The notes: generated by a model not told the origin, from the sequence alone. DNA of 64,000 nt from Maribacter sp. HTCC2170 (GCF_000153165.2 NC_014472.1:1857501-1921500), one strand, 5' to 3'. Shown: positions 17,236-26,648, numbered from the stretch's first letter. Made by a program: numbers and translations.

Positions 17236-17955
17236 ATGCAAGTAACAACCAAGGCCATTGTTTTATCATCACTCAAATATGGTGATACCAGCTTGATCGT
17301 GAAAGCATTTACTTTGTCAGACGGCTTAAAATCATATTTATTGAAAGGTGTTCTTGCCTCTAGGAAAGGCAAATTGAAAACAGCTTACTTTCAGCCGTTG
17401 ACCCAATTGGAGATTGTTGCAAACCATAAGAACAAAGGTACATTGGAGTCTATTCGCGAGGCTAGGGTCACCCATCAATACCAAACATTGCATTCAGATA
17501 TTTCAAAAAATGCCATCACGCTTTTTTTATCTGAAATGTTGGCGAACAGTATACAGGAAGAAGAGCGCAACGAAGGCCTTTTTTATTATATGGAGAGCGC
17601 CTTACAGTGGTTGGATGCCAACACTGAGGCGAACAATTTTCACATCTATTTTTTAATTGATCTGACCAAGTATTTAGGGTTCTACCCGGATACCACAAGT
17701 ACCGAGGGTTTATATTTTGATTTGTTAGAGGCCGAATTCACCAATAACCTCACTTTGAGCCCTAATATTAAAGGGGAGAATTTAAATTACTTCAAACGGT
17801 TCTTGGGCATAAATTTTGATACATTAAATAAGATCAAGATGAAGAAGGCCAATAGACAGGAGTTATTACAATCGTTGGTTCTTTATTTTGAATTACATTT
17901 GCAGGGTTTTAGAAAACCCAGATCGCTTGCTATTTTAAATGAAGTTTTCAGCTAG
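17236..17955 (+). CDS. recO: DNA repair protein RecO
   Basis: The 239-residue protein opens with the RecO N-terminal OB-fold (TTKAIVLSSLKYGDTSLIVKAFT ... SYLLKGVL) and continues with the helical C-terminal domain (ITLFLSEMLANSIQEEE ... HIYFLIDLTKYLGFYPD). RecO works with RecR in the RecF pathway, displacing SSB and loading RecA at gaps. The zinc-finger cysteines of some RecO proteins are absent, as in other Bacteroidota. The stop codon at 17953-17955 lies one base before the ATG of the TonB receptor gene, so the two are probably co-transcribed although functionally unrelated. Confidence 0.93.
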   Translation: MQVTTKAIVLSSLKYGDTSLIVKAFTLSDGLKSYLLKGVLASRKGKLKTAYFQPLTQLEIVANHKNKGTLESIREARVTHQYQTLHSDISKNAITLFLSEMLANSIQEEERNEGLFYYMESALQWLDANTEANNFHIYFLIDLTKYLGFYPDTTSTEGLYFDLLEAEFTNNLTLSPNIKGENLNYFKRFLGINFDTLNKIKMKKANRQELLQSLVLYFELHLQGFRKPRSLAILNEVFS

Positions 17956-17956
17956 T

Positions 17957-20368
17957 ATGAACAAGGTAGTATTTATGATTCTTTTACTATTCTTTGCTAC
18001 TGTTAAGGGCCAAGAAATACAGGTTTTGGATGCTAACACCAAAGAGCCCATCGTAAATGTGGCAATCTTCAACAGCGATAAATCAAAAACCACACTTAGT
18101 GATTTTAATGGTAAATGCGACTTAACCGCCTTTAGTACCAACGAGCGAATCACCTTTAAACATATAAGCTACGAAGTCTTTAAAGCCTCGAAGGCGCAAT
18201 TGATCAGGAACAGTTCTCGGGCTTTAATGGTTTTAAAACCAGAACAGTTGGATGAGGTGGTCATGTCAATTTCTAAATGGGAACAGCAAAAGAAAGATAT
18301 TCCACATAAGATCGCATCATTGAATGCGCGCTCTATTGCATTTGCTAATCCGCAAACCTCTGCCGATTTACTACAAAACAGTGGAAAAGTATTTGTGCAA
18401 AAAAGTCAGTTAGGTGGTGGTAGCCCAATGATTCGGGGATTTGCAACGAACAGGTTATTATTGACCGTTGATGGTGTTCGAATGAACAATGCCATTTTTA
18501 GGGGCGGGAATATCCAGAATGTTATAGCCATTGACCCTTATACCATCAAAAATACCGAGGTTATATTCGGGCCGGGTTCTGTAATCTACGGAAGTGATGC
18601 CATTGGTGGTGTAATGAATTTCTATACACAAAAAGCAGGGCTTTCAAATACCGATAGCCTTTCATTTTCTGGCAATGCCAATTATAGGTTTGCGACAGCG
18701 AGCAGTGAGAATACGGCCCATATAGATTTTAATCTTGGGAAGAAGAAATGGGCGTATTTGACCAGTATTACCTATAACAGTTTTGATGATTTAAAAATGG
18801 GGAAGAATGGCCCTGATTCATACCTACGCAATAATTATGTGAGAACAACCAATGGGATTGATGAATTGGTGACAAATAAAGACCCCCAAAAACAGGTTTC
18901 CACAGGGTATAATCAGCTAAACCTGATGCAGAAAATCACCCACAGACCCAATAACAATTGGGATATGAACGTGGGCCTATTTTATTCCGAAACCTCTGAT
19001 TATTCGCGCTATGATCGATTGATAAGACCAGCAAGTACTGGTGAGGGCCTTCGTTCTGCTGAGTGGTATTACGGTCCGCAAAAATGGTTTATGGGCAATG
19101 TTCAGGTAAACAAAAAAGGAAAGGGAAAATTCTATGACGGACTGAAAATAACCACTGCGTATCAATATTTCGAGGAAAGTAGAAACGACCGAGGGTTCCA
19201 AGACCCTATGCTGTATTCAACCAAGGAAATGGTGAACGCACTATCTACGAACATTGATTTTGAGAACAAGAAAATAGGTGACCTACGATTGTACTACGGG
19301 GCAGAGTATGTGTACAACTATGTGAATTCTGAAGGCAGTCATAAGAATATCAATTCAAATACTACTTTGGAGGGCGCCTCCCGATATCCTGATGGTTCTT
19401 CTTGGCAAACAACGGCGGGTTATTTGAATGGGGAATATAAAGCAAAACCAAACTTCACTTTGCTTTCAGGATTAAGGTACAGCCATGTTTGGATCAATGC
19501 CGATTTTGATAAAACTTTTTATCCGTTTCCTTTCGACGATGCCAATCTTAGTACAGGCGCATTAACGGGTAGTTTAGGGTTCAGCTGGTTCCCAAGGGCC
19601 AATTTGCAAGTGACTTTTAATGGGTCAACAGGGTTTAGATCACCGAATATAGATGATGTAGGAAAGGTTTTTGATTCTGAGCCAGGGTCTGTTGTAGTGC
19701 CGAATCCAGATTTGGAACCTGAATATGCCTATAATGTGGAGTTGGGAATACAAAAGAATTTCAAGGACAAAATTGTGTTCAAAGGGGCTGCCTTTTACAC
19801 CTATTTGGTAGACGCCTTGGTGCGCAGGGATTATTTGTTCAATGGCCAATCGCAAATAGAATATAATGGTGAAATGAGCAACGTTCAGGCAATGCAGAAT
19901 GCGGCCAAAGCCTATGTATATGGTTTTGAGTTTGGTCTTGAAGCGTTTCTTTCAGAAAATTTATCCTTGGTATCAAACCTTACTTTGACCGAAGGAATTG
20001 AAGAAGATGAGTTTGGGACGGACACTCCCGCAAGACATGTGGCACCTACTTTTGGGGATTTACATTTGATATGGAAGAACCAAAATCTTAAAATGGATGC
20101 TTTTATCAATTATAATGGTGAGATAGAAAACTACGATTTGGCGCACTCAGAACAGAATAAAGCTTACATATACGCCAAAGATGCCAACGGATTGCCATAT
20201 TCACCCTCATGGTATACCTTGAACATCCGAAGTCAATATAACATAACACATTCGCTTAAGCTTAGTTGTACGGTTGAGAATATAACCAATCAACTTTATA
20301 GAACATACTCCTCAGGGATAGCTGCACCAGGTACGAATCTTATTCTAGGGCTAGGCTATAAATTTTAA
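17957..20368 (+). CDS. TonB-dependent receptor
   Basis: I choose the ATG at 17957, one base after recO stops. It gives a clean signal peptide (MNKVVFMILLLFFATVKG), while the in-frame ATG at 17939 would add six residues and overlap recO. A carboxypeptidase-like regulatory domain (~20-95, starting IQVLDANTKEPIVNVAIF) precedes the plug (~115-230; GSPMIRGFATNRLLLTVDG, VIFGPGSVIYGSDAIGGV). The 22-strand barrel follows, ending RTYSSGIAAPGTNLILGLGYKF. Such proteins use proton-motive energy to import siderophores, cofactors or oligomers. The ligand is not evident and no SusD partner follows. Confidence 0.92.
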   Translation: MNKVVFMILLLFFATVKGQEIQVLDANTKEPIVNVAIFNSDKSKTTLSDFNGKCDLTAFSTNERITFKHISYEVFKASKAQLIRNSSRALMVLKPEQLDEVVMSISKWEQQKKDIPHKIASLNARSIAFANPQTSADLLQNSGKVFVQKSQLGGGSPMIRGFATNRLLLTVDGVRMNNAIFRGGNIQNVIAIDPYTIKNTEVIFGPGSVIYGSDAIGGVMNFYTQKAGLSNTDSLSFSGNANYRFATASSENTAHIDFNLGKKKWAYLTSITYNSFDDLKMGKNGPDSYLRNNYVRTTNGIDELVTNKDPQKQVSTGYNQLNLMQKITHRPNNNWDMNVGLFYSETSDYSRYDRLIRPASTGEGLRSAEWYYGPQKWFMGNVQVNKKGKGKFYDGLKITTAYQYFEESRNDRGFQDPMLYSTKEMVNALSTNIDFENKKIGDLRLYYGAEYVYNYVNSEGSHKNINSNTTLEGASRYPDGSSWQTTAGYLNGEYKAKPNFTLLSGLRYSHVWINADFDKTFYPFPFDDANLSTGALTGSLGFSWFPRANLQVTFNGSTGFRSPNIDDVGKVFDSEPGSVVVPNPDLEPEYAYNVELGIQKNFKDKIVFKGAAFYTYLVDALVRRDYLFNGQSQIEYNGEMSNVQAMQNAAKAYVYGFEFGLEAFLSENLSLVSNLTLTEGIEEDEFGTDTPARHVAPTFGDLHLIWKNQNLKMDAFINYNGEIENYDLAHSEQNKAYIYAKDANGLPYSPSWYTLNIRSQYNITHSLKLSCTVENITNQLYRTYSSGIAAPGTNLILGLGYKF

Positions 20369-20373
20369 ACAAA

Positions 20374-20399
20374 AAACCCTGACCAAAAGGCCAGGGTTT
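20374..20399. terminator. Bidirectional terminator between the TonB receptor and lipoprotein genes
   Basis: AAACCCTG (20374-20381) pairs with CAGGGTTT (20392-20399), extended by partial pairing of ACC/GGC. An A-run on the left gives a good T-tract for the minus strand, and the genes are convergent. Confidence 0.8.
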
Positions 20400-20421
20400 A
20401 AATCTTAAAACAAGAAAGTGC

Positions 20422-20763
20422 TTAATTCTTAACAGCGTCTTCTACTTCTTTTGCTGTTTTCTTTACTTTATCTGCAGCATCTCCTGCAGCATCTTTAACA
20501 CCATCTACTGCATCTCCAGCAGCATCAACAGCATCATTGGCAGCATCTTTAACACCGTCTACTGCTTCACCAGCAGCATCAACAGCTTCGCCAGCTTTTT
20601 CCAAGGTGCCTTCAACAGCGTCACCAGTAGCTTCTGCAGCTTCATCGATTGCTTCACCTGCTTGCTCAGTAGCATCTTTTGCTTTTTCAGCAGTTTCTCT
20701 ACATGATACAAATGATACACTCATTGCTACCATTAAAATGGCACTTAAAATCACTTTTTTCAT
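20422..20763 (-). CDS. Small Ala-rich repeat lipoprotein
   Basis: The 113-residue protein starts with a lipoprotein signal peptide (MKKVILSAILMVAMSVSFVSC, Cys at 21). The mature part is almost wholly an imperfect 7/11-residue repeat of Ala, Asp, Glu, Gly, Lys and Val (units such as AGEAVDGVKDAANDAVDA). It should form a long amphipathic helix resembling apolipoprotein or LEA-type repeats. It is probably anchored to a membrane and periplasmic or surface-facing. Stress protection or membrane spacing is possible but not shown. Low complexity makes homology unreliable. Confidence 0.8.
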   Translation of the reverse strand: MKKVILSAILMVAMSVSFVSCRETAEKAKDATEQAGEAIDEAAEATGDAVEGTLEKAGEAVDAAGEAVDGVKDAANDAVDAAGDAVDGVKDAAGDAADKVKKTAKEVEDAVKN

Positions 20764-20915
20764 TTTGTTTTGGTTTTTGCGTTTATTTTATTTCAACTGT
20801 TAAGATATACGCAATATTCATTCATTTGGACGCTTTGCCGTTGTAATTAGCTATAATGCACCTAATTGCCTGTATTTCATTTGGTATAATATGGAAATAA
20901 TTCAATCTAAATTTA

Positions 20916-20923
20916 TAATTTTG
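20916..20923 (+). promoter_or_regulatory. Bacteroidota -7 element (TAATTTTG) for ileS
   Basis: It is a perfect TAnnTTTG 33 bases before the ileS ATG at 20957. I see no T-box or other leader structure in the short gap. Confidence 0.5.
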
Positions 20924-20956
20924 CAGCCTTAATAATATAGCGTTACAATAGATATA

Positions 20957-23900
20957 ATGAAGTTTGCCGGATATAAAGGATTGGATTTACCTAAGGTTGC
21001 ACAGGAAGAGCTACAGTACTGGAAAGAGCATTCGATTTTCGAAAAAAGTGTTTCCAGTAGAGAAGGTAATCCAAGCTATGTATTTTATGAAGGGCCACCA
21101 TCTGCCAACGGCATGCCTGGTATTCATCATGTAATAGCACGAACCATCAAGGATATCTTTCCACGCTATAAGACCATGAAAGGTTTTCAGGTTAAGCGAA
21201 AAGCTGGGTGGGACACACACGGACTTCCAATCGAGCTGGGTGTTGAAAAGGAATTGGGAATCACAAAGGAAGATATTGGCGTAAAAATTTCTGTTGAAGA
21301 ATATAATGCTGCTTGTAAAAAAGCGGTAATGCGTTATACCGATGTTTGGAATGAAATGACTGAAAGGGTAGGTTATTGGGTTGACATGGAAGATCCATAT
21401 ATAACGTACAAGTCCAAATATATGGAGTCTGTCTGGTGGTTGTTGAAACAGATTTACGATAAGGACCTTATTTATAAAGGGTATACCATTCAGCCCTATT
21501 CACCAAAAGCAGGAACTGGATTAAGTTCACATGAATTGAATCAGCCAGGAACCTATCAAGATATTACCGATACTACGGTTACGGCACAATTCAAGGTTAA
21601 AAAAGAAACTTTACCCGAGGCCTTGAACAACATTGATGGTGATATTCATATGTTGGCTTGGACAACGACTCCTTGGACGCTTCCCTCGAACACCGCATTA
21701 ACGGTCGGTGCCAAAATAGAGTATGTATTGGTTAAAAGTTTCAACCAATACACCTTTGAACCAATCAATGTGATTTTGGCCAAAAATCTGGTTGGAAAAC
21801 AATTCAGCGGCAAGTTTTTTGAGGCTGAAAATGAGAGCGATTTTACAGAATATACTACTGCAAATAAAAAGATTCCGTTTAAGGTCATTACCGAAGTAGT
21901 TGGAAAAGATTTGGTAGACATTGAATATGAGCAATTATTGCCCTATGCCCTGCCATACCAGAACCCAGAAAATGCTTTTAGGGTCATTGCCGGGGATTTT
22001 GTAACGACTGAAGATGGTACGGGAATCGTACATACGGCGCCTACTTTTGGTGCAGATGATGCCATGGTTGCCAAGCAGGCCGTTCCTGAGGTGCCACCAA
22101 TGTTGGTCTTGGATGAAAATAAGAATCCAGTCCCGTTGGTAGATTTACAAGGCAAGTTTAGACCCGAAATGAAGGAATTGGGTGGTAAGTACGTCAAGAA
22201 TGAGTATTATGACGATGGAACTGCTCCAGAGAGGTCGGTCGATGTTGAAATTGCCATCAAACTAAAAGAGGAGAACAAAGCTTTTAAGGTCGAAAAATAT
22301 GTACACAGTTATCCCAATTGCTGGCGTACAGATAAGCCAATTTTATATTATCCGTTGGATTCTTGGTTCATCAAAATCACCGATGTCAAGGACCGAATGT
22401 TCAATTTGAATGAAACCATAAACTGGAAGCCTAAGGCTACAGGTGAAGGTAGGTTCGGTAATTGGTTGGCAAACGCCAATGATTGGAACCTCTCCCGATC
22501 TCGTTATTGGGGAATACCACTTCCTATTTGGCGTACCGAAGATGGTACCGAGGATATGATTATTGGCTCTGTTGAAGAATTGAAATCTGAAATGGCGAAA
22601 GCTGTGGAAGCAGGTGTACTTGAACAGGATATTTTTGCAGATTTTGTGGTTGGTGATATGAGTGAAGACAATTATGAAAAGATTGATCTTCATAAGAATA
22701 TTGTTGACCAGATCACTTTGGTTTCAAAATCGGGCAAACCTATGAAACGCGAGAGCGATTTGATAGATGTTTGGTTTGATAGTGGTTCTATGCCCTACGC
22801 GCAATGGCATTATCCTTTTGAAAACAAAAATTTGATTGATAAAGGAGAAACGTTTCCAGCAGATTTTATTGCTGAAGGCGTGGATCAGACCCGAGGTTGG
22901 TTCTACACTTTACATGCCATAGCCACTATGGTTTTTGATTCCGTGGCCTATAAAAATGTAGTTTCCAACGGACTTGTTTTGGACAAGGAAGGCAAGAAAA
23001 TGTCCAAACGTCTGGGCAATGCGGTTGATCCTTTTGAAACTATGGATGAGCATGGGCCCGATGCCACACGTTGGTACATGATTTCAAACGCCAATCCTTG
23101 GGACAATTTAAAGTTTGATATTGATGGGATTGTTGAGGTAAAACGAAAATTCTTTGGCACACTTTATAATACATACTCATTCTTTGCCTTATATGCGAAC
23201 ATAGATGAATTCTCTTATGCTGAGGATAATATTCCACTAAATGAACGCCCTGAAATTGATCGTTGGATTCTTTCTGAACTTCATACCTTAATTAAAAAGG
23301 TAGATGAGGCCTATGATGATTATGAGCCAACAAGGGCCGCTAGGGCAATTTCTGATTATGTGCAGGAAAATTTGAGTAACTGGTACGTTCGTTTATGTAG
23401 AAGAAGGTTCTGGAAAGGGGATTACCAGAAAGATAAGATTTCGGCCTACCAAACACTATATACTTGTTTGACCACCGTTGCAAAACTGTCGGCCCCTATT
23501 GCGCCTTTCTTTATGGATAGACTATACAGGGACCTGACCAATACCACTTCAAAGGATAAATTTGAAAGTGTTCATTTATCCCATTTCCCAGAGTATGATG
23601 CATCTCTGGTTGATAAGGATTTGGAAAGTAAAATGGCCAAGGCCCAAACGATTTCATCTTTGGTACTTTCTATTCGACAGAAAGAAAAAATAAAGGTTCG
23701 TCAACCCCTGCAAAAAATTATGATCCCTATTTTGGATGATCAGCAAAAACATGAAATTGAAGCAGTTGCCGATTTGATAAAGTCAGAGGTCAATGTCAAG
23801 GAAATTGAACTTTTGGATGATGCATCGGGAATTTTGGTCAAGAAAATAAAGCCAAATTTCAAGGTATTAGGCCCAAAATATGGCAAGGATATGAAGCTTA

Positions 23901-24358
23901 TCGCACAGAGCGTTAGTTCTTTAGGACAGGAAGACATCCAAAAAATTGAACAGCAGGGCGAAATATCTTTAAATATCGATAATAAAATCATTAAATTACA
24001 GTTACAGGATGTAGAGATAGCTTCCCAAGATATAGAAGGCTGGTTGGTAGCAAGCCAAGGGCCACTTACCGTAGCTCTTGATGTTACAATCAATGAAGAC
24101 CTTAGAAAGGAAGGTATTGCCAGGGAACTCGTAAACAGGATTCAAAATATTAGAAAAGAGTCTGGTTTTGAGGTCACTGATAAAATTGATATTAAGATCC
24201 TTAAGGATGGTTTGGTTGAGAATGCCGTTGAAAGTAACATAGGTTATATTAAAGCGGAAACACTAACAGCCGAACTGCAGTTTGAGGATATCCTTGAAAA
24301 TGGCACGGCAATTGCCTTTGACGAGGTGAACACTAAATTGTTTATTGAAAAACACTAA
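20957..24358 (+). CDS. ileS: Isoleucyl-tRNA synthetase
   Basis: The 1133-residue class I synthetase charges tRNA-Ile. The HIGH-type motif is PGIHH (54-58) and KMSKR lies at 681-685. Between them lie the CP1 editing domain (TTTPWTLPSNTALTVG ... DGTGIVHTAPTFGADD) and the catalytic WFDSGSMPYAQWHYP region. The C-terminal anticodon-binding domain includes SNWYVRLCRRRFWKGDY. The length and sequence are those of the longer, eukaryote/archaeal-like IleS found in many Bacteroidota. The C-terminal zinc-binding CxxC of E. coli-type enzymes is not seen. The DksA-like gene starts 4 bases after the stop, so the two are likely co-transcribed. Confidence 0.97.
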   Translation: MKFAGYKGLDLPKVAQEELQYWKEHSIFEKSVSSREGNPSYVFYEGPPSANGMPGIHHVIARTIKDIFPRYKTMKGFQVKRKAGWDTHGLPIELGVEKELGITKEDIGVKISVEEYNAACKKAVMRYTDVWNEMTERVGYWVDMEDPYITYKSKYMESVWWLLKQIYDKDLIYKGYTIQPYSPKAGTGLSSHELNQPGTYQDITDTTVTAQFKVKKETLPEALNNIDGDIHMLAWTTTPWTLPSNTALTVGAKIEYVLVKSFNQYTFEPINVILAKNLVGKQFSGKFFEAENESDFTEYTTANKKIPFKVITEVVGKDLVDIEYEQLLPYALPYQNPENAFRVIAGDFVTTEDGTGIVHTAPTFGADDAMVAKQAVPEVPPMLVLDENKNPVPLVDLQGKFRPEMKELGGKYVKNEYYDDGTAPERSVDVEIAIKLKEENKAFKVEKYVHSYPNCWRTDKPILYYPLDSWFIKITDVKDRMFNLNETINWKPKATGEGRFGNWLANANDWNLSRSRYWGIPLPIWRTEDGTEDMIIGSVEELKSEMAKAVEAGVLEQDIFADFVVGDMSEDNYEKIDLHKNIVDQITLVSKSGKPMKRESDLIDVWFDSGSMPYAQWHYPFENKNLIDKGETFPADFIAEGVDQTRGWFYTLHAIATMVFDSVAYKNVVSNGLVLDKEGKKMSKRLGNAVDPFETMDEHGPDATRWYMISNANPWDNLKFDIDGIVEVKRKFFGTLYNTYSFFALYANIDEFSYAEDNIPLNERPEIDRWILSELHTLIKKVDEAYDDYEPTRAARAISDYVQENLSNWYVRLCRRRFWKGDYQKDKISAYQTLYTCLTTVAKLSAPIAPFFMDRLYRDLTNTTSKDKFESVHLSHFPEYDASLVDKDLESKMAKAQTISSLVLSIRQKEKIKVRQPLQKIMIPILDDQQKHEIEAVADLIKSEVNVKEIELLDDASGILVKKIKPNFKVLGPKYGKDMKLIAQSVSSLGQEDIQKIEQQGEISLNIDNKIIKLQLQDVEIASQDIEGWLVASQGPLTVALDVTINEDLRKEGIARELVNRIQNIRKESGFEVTDKIDIKILKDGLVENAVESNIGYIKAETLTAELQFEDILENGTAIAFDEVNTKLFIEKH

Positions 24359-24362
24359 AAAA

Positions 24363-24746
24363 ATGGCAAAAGATTTAAACGTAAGATATTCAGATAAGGA
24401 TTTGGCAGAATTCAGGTCTTTGATTGAAGATAAAATTGAGAAAGCAAAGAGTCATCTAGAGTTGTTAAAAAGCTCATATATGAACGATGGTAATAATGGT
24501 ACTGATGATACGTCACCTACCTTCAAGGCTTTTGAAGAGGGCTCTCATACAATGAGTAAAGAAGCAAATACCCAATTGGCGATTCGTCAAGAAAAGTTTA
24601 TACGTGACCTAACAAATGCGCTTTTGCGTATAGAGAACAAAACTTATGGCATTTGCAGGGTAACCAACAAACTCATAAATAAGGAGCGATTAAAATTGGT
24701 TCCTCATGCCACTCTGAGTATTGAGGCGAAAAACATGCAAAAATAA
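24363..24746 (+). CDS. TraR/DksA-family protein with degenerate zinc finger
   Basis: I start at the ATG at 24363, just after ileS; an earlier in-frame start overlaps ileS. The 127-residue protein has the DksA layout: a helical coiled-coil hairpin (LAEFRSLIEDKIEKAKSHLELL ... IRDLTNALLRIENKTYG) and a short C-terminal zinc-finger-like end (ICRVTNKLINKERLKLVPHATL). Only one of the four usual zinc cysteines is present, as in the Bacteroidota branch I remember. DksA proteins enter the RNA polymerase secondary channel and act with ppGpp, so a similar role is likely. A strong terminator follows. Confidence 0.88.
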   Translation: MAKDLNVRYSDKDLAEFRSLIEDKIEKAKSHLELLKSSYMNDGNNGTDDTSPTFKAFEEGSHTMSKEANTQLAIRQEKFIRDLTNALLRIENKTYGICRVTNKLINKERLKLVPHATLSIEAKNMQK

Positions 24747-24750
24747 TTGA

Positions 24751-24773
24751 AACGCCCTCAGGGGCGTTTTTTT
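24751..24773 (+). terminator. Terminator after the DksA-like gene
   Basis: AACGCCC (24751-24757) / GGGCGTT (24762-24768) with a 4-base loop and a run of T follows. It ends only ~11 bases before the next ATG at 24784. Confidence 0.85.
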
Positions 24774-24783
24774 ATGCCAACGA

Positions 24784-25407
24784 ATGGCCACTAAGAAAAT
24801 CTTATTTGCTTTACTTTTATCTTTTGGGTTGTCCAACGCCCAAAAAGTTGTGAAAAAGTCGATTATAAACCCCGAGACATCTTTCATTCTAATTGACTCC
24901 AAAAATTGTTTCCGGGTCGACCTTTCTACAACTACTTCTAAAGAAATTAGAGTTGAGGCATTACTCGATGGTGAGTACAAGGATGATTTATTGGTTAAAA
25001 TTGAGGAGAATGGCCCAACGATAGAAATAAGCACAGGTTTTCAGCCCAATTTTATAAAACCAAATGACAAATTAAGTGCCCACAAGGTTATTTCAATTTC
25101 TTTAAAAATTCAAATACCAGAAAATATGAAGGCCTATCTTTTTGGGTCGAATACCAATGTCTATGTCGAAGGAAACTATATGGGCCTAAAGGTGACTTTG
25201 GATGATGGTAATTGCAGCTTAGATCAAATAAAGGGCAATACGACTGCAGTGACAAGAAGTGGGGATATTCACGTTCAGGCAAAAGAGGCTACCATAGAAA
25301 CCAAAAATAGCTTTGGGAATATTGAAAGTGAAAAGATTCCTCTCGGAAATGATTATTATAATTTGACTACCACAACGGGTAATATCTACTTGATTAAAAC
25401 CGAATAA
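24784..25407 (+). CDS. Secreted DUF4097-like beta-repeat protein
   Basis: The 207-residue protein opens with a signal peptide (MATKKILFALLLSFGLSNA). The rest is a strand-rich repeat region with the DUF4097/adhesin-like pattern of alternating short strands and Gly-Asn turns (GNYMGLKVTLDDGNCSLDQI, TRSGDIHVQAKEATIETKNS, TTTTGNIYLIKTE). Such proteins often form right-handed beta-solenoids at the envelope. The function is unknown. The ATG sits just after the terminator of the DksA-like gene, leaving almost no room for its own promoter. It may depend on read-through, or on a promoter inside the preceding gene. Confidence 0.75.
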   Translation: MATKKILFALLLSFGLSNAQKVVKKSIINPETSFILIDSKNCFRVDLSTTTSKEIRVEALLDGEYKDDLLVKIEENGPTIEISTGFQPNFIKPNDKLSAHKVISISLKIQIPENMKAYLFGSNTNVYVEGNYMGLKVTLDDGNCSLDQIKGNTTAVTRSGDIHVQAKEATIETKNSFGNIESEKIPLGNDYYNLTTTTGNIYLIKTE

Positions 25408-25413
25408 TATCCC

Positions 25414-25421
25414 TATTTTTG
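25414..25421 (+). promoter_or_regulatory. Bacteroidota -7 element (TATTTTTG) for lspA
   Basis: It is a perfect TAnnTTTG 20 bases before the lspA ATG at 25441. Confidence 0.5.
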
Positions 25422-25440
25422 CCCATCAAGAATTAATAAA

Positions 25441-26103
25441 ATGAGTCTTAAAAAATCTTTGCTGATTATTGTTTTGGTGCTGCTGGTTGATCAGATTAGC
25501 AAGATATACATTAAAACGAATTTTGCCTTGGGCGACTCTTATGAGGTGTTCGAATGGTTTAAAATACATTTTATTGAAAACTCAGGCGCTGCATGGGGAG
25601 CCAAGCTCAACGATTTTCTTCCAATTTCGGAAAATACGGCAAAGTTGATTCTTTCAGTATTTAGGTTATTTGCTGTTGCGGGGATAGGATATTGGTTATT
25701 GGATAGTATTAAAAAGCATTCTTCCAAAACGCTTATTCTTGCTGTCTCACTTATTTTTGCCGGTGCTTTGGGCAATATTATCGATTCTGTTTTTTATGGG
25801 ATTTTGTTCAATGATAGCATTGGGCAAGTTGCTACTATGTTCTCAGACGAACCTTATGGCGGTTTGTTTTTCGGGAAGGTTGTAGATATGCTATATTTTC
25901 CCATGGTTGATACCACATGGCCAGAATGGGTGCCCTATTTCGGTGGTAATCATTTTAGTTTTTTTGACCCCGTATTCAATATTGCAGACACTGCTATTAG
26001 CACTGGGGTAGGCATATTGTTGGTCTTTAATAAAAAGGCTTTTGGAAACAAGGAGGAAGAGAATGAAGTGCTAGAAGAAAATCAAGAAATAGAAAACGAA
26101 TAG
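25441..26103 (+). CDS. lspA: Lipoprotein signal peptidase (signal peptidase II)
   Basis: The 220-residue inner-membrane aspartyl protease cleaves prolipoprotein signal peptides after diacylglyceryl modification. Four membrane segments are visible. Conserved blocks are VDQISK (16-21), ENSGAAWGA (46-54), GNIIDS (111-116), VVDM with catalytic Asp149 and FNIADTAIS with catalytic Asp183. It is ~50 residues longer than E. coli LspA because of an insertion between GNIID and VVDM and another before FNIAD, both typical of Bacteroidota. The many lipoproteins in this window are its likely clients. Its 3' end overlaps the convergent cyclo-ligase gene by 22 bases. Confidence 0.96.
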   Translation: MSLKKSLLIIVLVLLVDQISKIYIKTNFALGDSYEVFEWFKIHFIENSGAAWGAKLNDFLPISENTAKLILSVFRLFAVAGIGYWLLDSIKKHSSKTLILAVSLIFAGALGNIIDSVFYGILFNDSIGQVATMFSDEPYGGLFFGKVVDMLYFPMVDTTWPEWVPYFGGNHFSFFDPVFNIADTAISTGVGILLVFNKKAFGNKEEENEVLEENQEIENE

Positions 26104-26648
26104 ATTTTCTTGGGCGTAACACAATAGTCCAACGGAATATCAGCCTCAAAAACGTCTGATATTTCTTCTTCGGCATCAAAAAAAGATAACCCAATTTTTA
26201 TAACATCCGCTTTACACTGTTTAAGAAAACGGTCATAATATCCTTTTCCGTAACCAACCCGGTTACCCTGCTTGTCAAATGCCAACAGCGGAATGAATAC
26301 AACTTCAATTTGTTCTGGGGCTATTAGTATGCCCTCGACTGGTTCAGGAACATTCCAACGATTCTTTCGCAAAAGGGTATTATCGGTAAGTAAATAATTA
26401 ATAAGGTTGTTGTCCTGCATTTTCGGAACGACTACATTTTTATCTTTCCCTTGCAAAATGGTAAGAACATAAGAGGTATCTATTTCCTTTTTTTCTAAGA
26501 TGGGTAGGAACAGGTGGAAAAAAGAAAAACTCCATATAGGGAGTTTTAACAATTGATTGGAAATCAATAAACTTGATGCAGTTATTTCTTTTTCCTGAAG
26601 GGCGTTTCTCCTTTCAGTAAATAGTAAACGTAATTCAGATTTCAACAT
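26082..26648 (-). CDS. 5-formyltetrahydrofolate cyclo-ligase
   Basis: The 188-residue cytosolic enzyme converts 5-formyl-THF to 5,10-methenyl-THF using ATP. Diagnostic features are the N-terminal LRLLFTERRNAL basic region, IDTSYVL, and the signature VEVVFIPLLAFDKQGNRVGYGKGYYDRFL split as FIPLLAFD, GNRVGYG and KGYYDRFL (~125-150). Its length is normal for the YgfA/MTHFS family. It converges on and overlaps lspA at the 3' end, so the two transcripts have complementary tails. It appears to be transcribed alone from the AT-rich region at 26.65-27.2 kb. Confidence 0.94.
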   Translation of the reverse strand: MLKSELRLLFTERRNALQEKEITASSLLISNQLLKLPIWSFSFFHLFLPILEKKEIDTSYVLTILQGKDKNVVVPKMQDNNLINYLLTDNTLLRKNRWNVPEPVEGILIAPEQIEVVFIPLLAFDKQGNRVGYGKGYYDRFLKQCKADVIKIGLSFFDAEEEISDVFEADIPLDYCVTPKKIYSFSIS

